From positions 550,501 through 614,500 of the forward strand of contig NW_019028987.1 in NCBI RefSeq assembly GCF_002105155.1: 64,000 nt of DNA, read 5' to 3'. Of the stretch, positions 54,736-64,000 are shown one piece after another. The notes under the pieces were generated by a model. That model did not search any database. It had not been told where the DNA came from and worked only from the letters and a program-made list of their open reading frames with translations. A program made the translations under genes and the position numbers. Origin of the DNA: Lobosporangium transversale (Eukaryota; Mortierellomycota; Mortierellomycetes; Mortierellales; Mortierellaceae). The stretch's first letter is position 1. Every line of letters begins with the position of its first letter.

Positions 54736-57700
54736 CTAGAATGATTTGCGTCGAACCTCCATAGACTCTGCGGGTGGCGGTAAGATCAGAGGTAGCTGTT
54801 TGACAGAGTATTGCGACACAGACTTGGCCGAACCAACATTCATTGAAACAAGTCCAGAAAGACATGTCGACGAAGATGTAGTTGATGAAAGTGGAGATGA
54901 ACCCTTCTCCATCTCTTTCGAATTTGGGAGGATATTGTCGAGCATGGTAGTTGTTGATGATAGTGCCGCAGCAATAGAGCCAAAGTCGGCCTGATTGCTC
55001 CACTGACCTCCAAGTGGTCGACTATTCAGCTGACTAAAGCTCATATTGGAAAGGCGCTGCTTTAACGACTCAAAGCCAACCGCAATCTCGATCGCCCGAT
55101 CTTCATGAGCCTGCAGGCGGCTCTGATCCAGGCATATATCAAACTGCTCATCTTGATCTAGAGCAAGAGGATCAGTTGATGCCAGGTCTGTCTTCTGATC
55201 ATGTCCTTCGATTTTCTTATGGTGTAAGTTTTGCTGCTGGTGCTGCTGCTGCTGGTCAATGGCATGAATTACTATATGTCCCGAAGATTGCTTATCCTTG
55301 ACGATCACTTCCCGGACCTGATCCACAACTCTAACTATCTGTTGACCAGCGGTCTCAGCAAGCCAGGGATCTAAAATAACCGTACCGATGATAAAGAGGA
55401 TAGTCCAGTATAGCAAATGAAGAAGGTACAAGCCCGTCGAAATAACTGCTTTCACCTTGACGATCGCATCTGGCGGTAGTTCATTGTAGTTTTCCAAAAT
55501 TGAATCCGGGTTACGACCAGAAAATGATATGGGTGGGGCCCAGTTAGTCGATGATAAAGAATCCCTCGATTTCTTTTGGTTACTAGAGGATAACTTGGAG
55601 GTGCCCGTCACCGAAGATGCATGCGGCTTGGCTGAAAAATCTCCTGGACTTTGGCTCTTTTCCAAACTTTGAACAATTTCCAGAGTTGAATCCAAATCCT
55701 GGGTAGTATCAGAAAACTTGCTGGAGCGAGGGGTCAGTGCTAGGGTAGAGTCTTGACTGCTCATGGCATGGTGAGTTAGCTGAATAAATGGAAGAATGAG
55801 CGCTCGGGTTAGCAGGCGACATTGAGATGCAAAGTCTTCTAGTTCTGGTGGTGTTTCAGGAGTGCTTTCTCTGTGCAGTTGAGGCCAAGAGTGTTCTCCT
55901 TTGATTGATTCCACATCGCTGTCAACACGTTGATTGAATTTAAGTCCGTCAGGGATTGGCGCAAATTCTTCTTCAATCAATGTGGCTGTAGAATTTCTGT
56001 TGCAAGAAGCATCTCTCGAAACTGATTTGAAGCACGATATCTTCGAGGACTGATCCCGCACCTTATTATTCTGGTTTATGTTAGCAGCCCCTTCCATATC
56101 TCCTCTAACAAATCCAATCCTGCTTCCAATGACTGCAATTTTCTCCAGCTCTTGGAAATAACGAGAAAAACCCTTTCCTGCAAGCCTATTCTTGTGCTGT
56201 TTTTCAGTAAAATCTATTTGTGCGTGATGTCCAGAAATAGATTGCTTGCGGCTGGTCGTAGGATTTGATGCACTGCTCGCCAGTACCTTTCCTACGTTGA
56301 TCGTCACTTGCTTGAGGCTCTTTAATAGCTCCGCTAGTGGGTGTAGTCCAAGATCCTCGGATGAGATGTCGTCTGCTATACAGGATAATGTGCTCTGGTC
56401 ACCAGCCAAGGATGCCACATCTGACGTTAAGTGGGTGCGTTCAATCTGTTGTATTTGCTCCTTCTGGAATTGGAGAGTTTTTTGGAGTCTCATCTGTATC
56501 CAGTTCTGATGGGTTGCCACAGCGACCAAGTCTTTCATTAATCCATCAATAGCCTTCACTGTATGATCCAATTCTGCATCGATCTGCTGGTTATCATGTT
56601 CTACAAGCTGTTTCTGAAGATATTCTGGACGGAAAGTCGAAATACTGGCACGTTGTCTCGGTTTTCGAGTGCTCAATTGAGGTTCTGGAGGGCTGATGCT
56701 TGAAGTTGTCGATTCACTCTTCCCTGCGATTTTCTCGGTTGGCCAGCACACACTACCAGGGCGTGATGAGTGTACTGAAGATACTGGAAGTGATGATGAG
56801 ATCGAGCGGCGAGGACGTCTTGGCAGCTTGTCCTTTTCCATTAAATCAACTTCGGACGATATTCTACGATGACCTTTGAATGCTTTGGGTGTTGCATCCT
56901 GAATGGTTTGTGTGCTCTGGAGCTCCATGAATAAGCTTGAGAGTCGTTTATGCGTTTTGTCAACGTGAGATCTAAAGCCAGTTCTGTACCGATCTACAGG
57001 CTCCAATTCAACCTCTACACCGCCGCCATCATTGAGTTGAATGCCTTTTGGTCCATGTAATCGCCTTAAGAATGGATCTTCAGGCTCTTTAGCGGCAATG
57101 CTGGGTATATCTTCGGGCTCTTCCCCAATGCTATTGGTATCATTCACTTCTTCTTCGTCACTAGCGCTATCTATTGACAATTCAGATTCACTTTGGACAA
57201 GCGGTGAAAAATGTGGTAAAGGTATATCAGTTGGCTGTTGGGATCCATCAGGGGCTGTGCTAACGGCAGTAGAGGCATCGGTGATAAGCTCTGTTAAAAG
57301 AGAGCATATTCTGTCAAAAGCATCACTCGACTCTGCTCCTTGACAACTGTTTTTGCCATCGCTAAAAGATTCTAGTTGACGGAGAGAATGACGAGATTTT
57401 GACTTTTGGCGGTGGCGGTACGAGGATGCAGCAGAGCATGGTCTAGATAATCTCTCCTCGCTATCCTGGGTATATTGTCGATCCGAATTGCTGGAAGAGG
57501 TGAAGGAGGCAGTCGAGGAGCGGTGTCGAAGGTTACCAACTTGGAAGGTAAATGCTGTGGAGGGTGTGGAAGCAGTGGGGGGAGGTGTTTCTGTAGGTTC
57601 GATGACATGGGAAGGTGTAGCAGAGGTGGGTATTGTGAGAGACAGCAGCTTTGTCCGTGTATCATTGGTTAATGATTGTGTGCTCTGGGTATCCATATTT

Positions 57701-57991
57701 CTTCGGGATTCAGTGGCATGATTGATGATGATGACTTCTTCGGCAAGATTCTGAGAAAAAAAAAAAAAAAAAAAAAAGCAAATGCTTCTGTCAGTATGAA
57801 TACCATTTCATTATGAAAACACGCAAGATCAGAACCAGGAGCAATTGCGACGATAAGGCTTGACAGCGAGAAGAGAACGAACCTTCATCATTTGTGCATA
57901 CTGTAGAATCTGTCTCTCCTCTGCTGTCATGTTATCTTGCTTAGAACTCACTCGGCTCAAAGCATCTTGAATTCTAATTCAGCAGAGGTGT

Positions 57992-58036
<45 letters not shown>

Positions 58037-58770
58037 TTAAGCACGAGTATTACATTTAAAAAAAAAATAAAAAAAATGAGGAATCTGCTACTCACTCGTT
58101 CAACTGGGCCTTGAGATCACTTATAGCAAATGATTGTTCGGTCATGATCTTGTTTAACGACGACGTAAGGCTCTGCACTTGACTCAGCTAGATTGCAAGT
58201 GTAAAAAGGAAATAGCTTGTCAATTGGTATGTTTTGACTGACCACAAATCTATCATTCCCAGCTAATCCATATCATTCAATTTCCCAGAATAAAGGCTCT
58301 TTGATTTATTCCAGCATATGACCCTATTTGTTGAGTAAATTTTTTAACCTTTGAATTCCACAAAAAAAAAAAAAAGACTCGACAAAGGCAGTAACTGTAT
58401 ATGCGTGTATGCCTAACAGCATTAAAAAAACAATGCTTTTTTTTTTTTTTTTTTGATTTCGCATGTAACAATCTTTTATAATGTTATAATGTCAAAAAGT
58501 ACATACATTAGTAGATGAAGTAACACAAAGCGTCGAGTTGACAGCATGTAAGAGACGATCATTGTCGCCAATGGCAGGGGTGGTGAGGGTATTGTTATTG
58601 TTAGTGCTATTATTGCTGTTAATATCTGGAAGAATAAGAGATTGGGTATAAGCAGAGGGCACTGGGGTATCTGGCTCATAATCTAGAGAAGAGTCATGAG
58701 AGTGAGAAAGTGATAGGGAGTGAGTTGGAAGTGTATCATGGACACTCTGGGTTGCAATAGGAGCTGCCAT
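54736..58770 (-). CDS. large Ser-rich coiled-coil protein with a single C-terminal membrane helix, unknown function
   Basis: Four exons on the minus strand: 58507-58770, 58096-58187, 57883-57973 and 54736-57750; 1,153 aa. Residues ~85-170 form a coiled coil (LSQVQSLTSSLNKIMTEQSF, DLKAQLNEIQDALSRV, LQYAQMMK). A long Ser/Thr/Pro-rich disordered part with acidic patches follows, then a second helical segment (DAELDHTVKAIDGLMKDLVAVA, LQKTLQFQKEQIQQIERTH). One hydrophobic helix lies at ~915-945 (LYLLHLLYWTILFIIGTVIL), followed by amphipathic VRVVDQVREVIVKDK and a polar tail. It could tether a filament or cargo to the ER or nuclear envelope, but no family is recognised and this is inference. The start is at an ATG directly after a purine-rich leader. 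Two introns contain long T runs before the acceptor. Confidence 0.75.
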
Positions 58771-59879
58771 TGCGAAGCAAGAGGAGACGTCGAGAAAGGA
58801 ATCTGACGGAAGAAACGATGGCAAAGAGGGAGAGAGGAGAAAAGGAGATACGGGGAGGAGAAGAGAACCTGGACCTGACACGAAAAGAAGAGAGAGTATG
58901 TGTGAAGCAAAAGGGCCAAAGAATCCCAACAAACACAGACAAACAGACACGCGCACGCGTGCCTGACAAAAGAATGTCAACTGAACATTTTATTTTCCAA
59001 TCCAAAGCAAACACCCTGACAATAAATATGTTTAATACTTTTCATCTTATCACATCACACGTCGAACCAAAAGCACATGCATCTGCCAGTTAAAGCGGTG
59101 ATCGGCTTGATGTGCAATCTTGCGCATGGTCTCGAGACTCACCTTTCGTTGTTATTTTCTTCTTTCCTATTGTTAATTGTAGTGATGATGGATTTTTTTA
59201 GACTTTAGACTACGTTAATGATCCTTGGCGGAAAAAAACAGAGTGTTTGAGCTGGGAAGGGTAAGCATTACTCCCGTTCCTTCCTGTTTTCACGCAATTC
59301 TTTACGTCCATGTGCATTATCAGCAGAGATAAAAAAGCGCTTGGAAAGAGAGATGAGATGGATGGACAGTAAAAACGTACCATTTTCTCTCCCGCAGAAA
59401 AAGAACAATATATATTTTTCTGTTTGTTGCCTCTTGTTGGGGACAATCAAGACTACAGTAAACTCATTTCTTTTCCGTCTGTTGTTTTCCATTCACACTT
59501 GGGAAAGAAAAGAAAAAAAAAGGGTATAGATTACAAAATAACAGCATGCAGTACAAGCAACTTCTGTCTCTCCACGCCCAAAATATGCCTTCTTCCATCA
59601 TTTTTCTTTTTCATGTGGGAGAGAAAAAAACCCCGCACGTGCGGTTGCTCTATTCTTGAATCTCCCGAGGCCGCTTTTATGAGATGCATGTGGCTCAAAA
59701 AAAAAAAAAAAAAAAAAAAAAGAGAATAAATATAAATATTTATATATACATATATAGATATATTATATTTATATAATATATATTTATATACACGTACATT
59801 TACATTCTGAATCAAAATATTTTAATTGTTCCCTGGAGCTTATTCAAAGCTTCAGAGCTCTGCAGACAATGTATCCGAC
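58771..59879. other. spacer upstream of the coiled-coil gene / downstream of the helicase
   Basis: About 1.1 kb with no gene. It includes an A tract (59697-59720) followed by a TATATA-rich stretch to about 59800, which is likely the 3' region of the helicase gene. Confidence 0.6.
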
Positions 59880-62800
59880 TCATAACATATCTGCATCACT
59901 TATTTCCAAGTATCCAATGTCATCCTCGTCTTCGTTCCCGTTGCCCTCGTCAAAATACAACCTGTCCTTCATTTCGCTTACTGGCCTAGGTGGCAGGCTG
60001 GCTGCATGGGCAATATGTTTCTGTGAATGGCCGCTAGACTCTGCTTGCGTCCAATCGACATCTAGATCTTCAATCCGCTGACTGCCATACGTCAAAGGCT
60101 CCTGTATATCCCAATCCTGTTTGAATTGATCCACTGATCTGGCCCTCTCTTGGCTTTGTCTCCGGCTCAGGACTACATTCTCAACTGGAGTATTTCCATT
60201 AAAAATACTTTTGAAACGGCTATTGGTCATCTTGTCGTCTCTTTCATCGCATTCTACCTTTTCTTCATCCTCTTCGCCAACCTCCCATAACACCTGATCT
60301 TCTAGGTATCCGGCTGGCTGTGGATGCTCATTTATGATTGATGGCAACGACTTAGCCATAGATGGCCAAACCATCAATGAAGCGCGTGCCTTTCTGCTAA
60401 AACCATTTTTGGACACGTGCTTCATCTGTCGCGCCTCTCCTGACGACTGAAGAATATTCCTATCCTGCAGAGCTGATTCAGTAGGAACAGCTTGATTTTG
60501 TTCCTCAAAAATACCTAATACATACTTCCTAGAATTTTTGGGCTCAAAACTCGAGCTACTTGTCGCAGTATCCGGGGCCGTCTCGAGATTGCTAAGGGAT
60601 CTTGGATCTACGGCAATATAGTCATCGTCGCCCACATTTGTTTGAGCAAAGCTTCGGATGTAAGATTTAGGGGCTGTGCTATTGTGGCCTGACATCTGCC
60701 TGCGGTCCCGAGGTTGATTGCGCTCGTCATTACTCTCTTCGTCACTATCTTCATCAGTCTCGTACAGCGTATATATTCGTGAAGAAACAGATCGTTCATT
60801 AAAATGCTCGACTGACCGCTCATAGCCGTCATAATCCATTTCGTTTTGGTCATGTCTTAACCCGTCTTCATCTTCGTAGTCATCATAATGTCTACCCATG
60901 GCTTCATTCTCGTTGTCATCCTCTGATTCTATCACGGCTGTCGGCTCTAGTATATTTTGTTGCGGAAGCGGTATTAAAGACCTCAGTCTTTGAGCAAACT
61001 GCTCGCCTTGCATGATGCCATTCATATCAACTAATAATAGCAACAATGATAATAATGATGATATAAAGTATGGTTGTCAGATATTGACCCTACTGGAAAA
61101 CGAATCGCCATTAGCGAAACATGTGAAAAGCACTCTACATACCGCTGCAGTGCCCCTTAATAACTGGGCCCCAAATCCTGTTTGAGCTCAATAGTTGCAA
61201 ATTACCAACGATGAAAAGGTGGCTATGTGTAGAGAGATTCATACAATAGTATTAGTAGTTGTATTAAGAAATATATGTAAATCGAGCACAACAGTAAGCT
61301 TATTGTGGATTACTCACCGTTTGCTACGAGTCAGAGCAACGTTGACACGATGATCATTGTCAATGAACCCTATCGAACCTGTCCGAACTGTCGATACAAT
61401 AATGAGATCCTTTTCAGACCCCTACGTGAGAAAAGTGTTAGATGCAAGCATGGTTTTAATAGGCTGGATACAACACGTACGAGATCAAGTACAAAGGTGA
61501 AATCGTCTTACTTGAAACGCGTCTACGGTGGAAATCTGTACACCTCCTTTAAGGCCCGAAGCTTTCAACTGCTCATTTAGCTCTGCTTGGATACTGTCTG
61601 CCTGCGATTTATCTGCACAAGATCATTAGCTACTTATGCATTCTCTTTTTTTTTTTTTTTTTCTTTTTCTTTTGTTTTTTCTTCAAATAAATCTACTTAC
61701 AGAGTGATATTACGCCTATGCTCGCTTCAGGAATATTAAGGCTCAACAAGCTCCGAAGAAACGCAACAATCAACTTGACTTCTGCTGGGTTTGTGAAGGA
61801 CTTTGTCTTTGTATTTTGTACTTCTTGTCCAGGGCTGTCGATAAATGTCAACGTTGGTAAACCTTGTATTAGTGGTGCGCGATCTTCGTCACTCGCGCCA
61901 GTCTGGAGTGTACTAGAATAAAATAGGGTGTTGCTGATTTGTGCGATCCGGCGGTGGCAACGGTATTGAGTCCTAAGCATGATAGGCTTGAGTCCCATCT
62001 CTGTTGATCGATCAAAGAGCGTGCGTGATAGACCTTTTGATACCCCGATTGTATCTTTGGTACCTTCGCTGGTACTGATTGGTGGAGGGAGTTGTAATGG
62101 GTCACCTACTAGTATAAGTTTCTCTGCAGCAGCTCGACATATAGGAATCAAAGACATTGCTTCTAGTAGCTGACTAGTGAGGAGCTCGGGTTAAAACATT
62201 TAAGAATAGCTCTCTTTACATTTCCAGAAGCAATATCTTTGGAGTGTACCTTGCTTCGTCCAAAATGACAATAGGAAACGAAACATCGTCCAATACTTCG
62301 AACGTGGATGCAATGCAGGTAGTGCCTTTTTACGTTTAACATTTGAAGGCATTAGAGAGTAAGAAAAAGCTATTACATACTAAGACGAATGGGGCCATAC
62401 GTTAAAAGGCTTTGACACTTACCTACGACATTTGCACCCTCAACAAGCCCTCGATTCTCGAACTTTTGAAATTTCTTCATGGCTTCCTTAACATAACGGC
62501 GTTCACTAGCTGATAGACTATCATCATCTAGGATCGCTTGCAGCTCTTTGATATCTATGGAAGTAGAGAGATATCAAGGATCAGCAAACACAACTAATAA
62601 AAAAAAGAAAGATACAACGGCTCTATGGATACACCAATAGATTAGTAAAAATACCTTCTCCAGCTCGGGCAGATGTTGACTGCGCAGTGAACGGAAGTAT
62701 TCGCTTAGCCACTTTTTTCAGACTACCAACTCGAACAAATTTGGTGTAATTGAGGTTTAAGAGCGCTATCAAAACCCTGTCCACCGCAACATTCTATTGA

Positions 62801-64000
62801 ATTAATCAAGGGATTTTTAGCCAAAATACATATTTTGACCTGTCCAGCGTAGTACGATCGATAGAATATGCGACATCAATTAAGATATAGACATACTGTC
62901 ATGGAAGATACCAAAAACCGACAGGATCTCTGCTCCTTTGGTAATGGACGGGCCTTGTTCATGATGGTGTCAATGAAAACAATCAGCACGGCAATAAGAA
63001 AGCTATTCGCCAAGTAATTAAAAGGAAGTATCAATACCATTGGTAAATATTGACATGCTGCATTGTCTTAATGTGGCTTCGACCATATCCTCACCTTTTC
63101 CCAGCGCCATAGACGCCGTGTACTAAGAGAATAGGTGGTGTATCTGGTGGCTTCTGTACCCATCTAGGGGCTCGGACAACAGTTTGCGCAAATGCCCGGA
63201 GAACAGCAGCCTGTTCATGATTTAATCGAAAGCGTTCAACTGCATCCTGAATCTCCACTTCTACGTCTATACCGTCCTCTTCCGTTAATACAATACACCC
63301 TGACCGCTCTGGGACACGCGAAGGTACCTTAAAAACCGAAGTCTTGGATGCTTTAACAAGTTCTGGAGGCACATAGTTAAGCAAAACAGGCAATAGTGGC
63401 GTCCTAGTCAAACTGTTCTCGAGGTTGTCTATATCGATAAATCAGAAAACAAAATAAAGCAAAAAACAATAACATTACATATATAGGAAATAAAATAAAG
63501 TGAAATAAAGGAGAGGAGCTTAATCTGGATAGTCGAAAATGCATGGATACTGTTGGCATTATTTAATCATGCTTACCAAGCATCATGAATTCTGACATGG
63601 CGTTAAAGAGTTTTATTGCGCAGACGGTAGTGGAATTCACGCATATGTCCCTAGCAATGCTGGAATCCTTGGATGATAAACACATCAACTAGTTTTCACA
63701 TGGTATGGTTAGTCCAATTTACTTTTTAGATAGTATACTAGACATCGTTATATTAGCCATCTCAGCCTCAATGGCGCTACCTCGATATCATTTCCTGATG
63801 GCCCATAGAATACAGATCTTGCAAAAAATGTTGAGGTAGCATCGAATTGAGGCGTAGTCGATACTACCCAAAGATCATCCTTTGAGTATTTGGAGTGATG
63901 CTCCTTATTGGATATTGACAGGGAGACTCCTTGTTGCGATAATGTCTGAGGTATTGTAGCAACATTTACAGTCGATGTCTCACCTATCCCTTTTATGGTT
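59880..64000 (-). CDS. ZGRF1: ZGRF1-like SF1 (Upf1-type) DNA helicase, 5' part outside the window
   Basis: Partial gene; 12 exons read on the minus strand: 63781->64000, 63577-63688, 63095-63428, 62897-63002, 62655-62793, 62423-62554, 62250-62325, 61701-62173, 61512-61612, 61318-61421, 61143-61222 and 59880-61030 (about 1,008 codons). The segment [20 protein letters not shown] matches the region before the helicase core. Motifs follow in order: Walker [10 protein letters not shown] (split by an intron), [13 protein letters not shown] (split by an intron), [36 protein letters not shown] and [10 protein letters not shown]. These match animal and fungal ZGRF1-type 5'-3' helicases of homologous recombination and crosslink repair. 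After the core is a ~370-residue acidic, Asp/Glu/Ser-rich tail. Mtr4, Sen1 or Dna2 relatives are less likely because of the GVYGAGKS form and upstream block. Confidence 0.88.

Noticed and set aside
59730-59800. TATA-rich stretch as a promoter or origin
   Set aside because: It lies in the 3' region of a minus-strand gene, and simple AT richness is not evidence for an origin.

Overview
The window is nuclear DNA from a filamentous, early-diverging (zygomycete-grade, Mucoromycota-like) fungus. This is inferred from fungal-type genes (group III hybrid histidine kinase, Skn7-type regulator, Gpi10, Siw14, Hos4-like protein), many short GT-AG introns, AT-rich spacers full of A/T homopolymers, and genes that are typically absent from ascomycete yeasts (ASPM, INSIG, a ZGRF1-type helicase). 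Species cannot be fixed by eye.

Layout: SIW14 (-) 396-1843; a frameshifted gene (-) 2151-2943; a small two-exon gene (-) 3211-3620; TAF5 (+) 3784-6822; GPI10 (-) 7276-9755; Hos4-like ankyrin protein (+) 11150-16195; SKN7/PRR1-type response regulator (-) 16539-20175; a 4.4-kb spacer; a giant NIK1-type hybrid histidine kinase (+) 24544-32796; INSIG (-) 33366-34820; a 2.8-kb spacer; COG1 (+) 37645-41479; ASPM (-) 41605-47896; a 2.8-kb spacer; a 230-aa serine-rich protein (+) 50660-51352; a 3.4-kb spacer; a coiled-coil/one-TM protein (-) 54736-58770; and the 3' part of a ZGRF1-like SF1 helicase (-) 59880 to beyond 64000. Exon borders were set by reading splice sites and checking phase; nearly all gene models close in frame.

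The most striking part is 16.5-32.8 kb. A Skn7-type HSF/receiver regulator and a Nik1-type hybrid kinase lie head to head. In fungi these belong to one phosphorelay (kinase, Ypd1, then Skn7/Ssk1). The kinase carries about 17 HAMP units instead of the usual five to seven, giving about 2,479 residues, and blocks of 473 and 551 bp inside the array are repeated without a difference that I could see. The regulator carries a glutamine run of about 70 residues between its coiled coil and its receiver.

Other genes are housekeeping: TFIID (TAF5), GPI-anchor synthesis (GPI10), inositol pyrophosphate turnover (SIW14), Golgi tethering (COG1), spindle poles (ASPM), sterol regulation (INSIG) and DNA repair (helicase). 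The spacers mostly hold homopolymers, microsatellites and short decayed coding fragments. I recognised no tRNA, rRNA or CRISPR, and no intact transposon.
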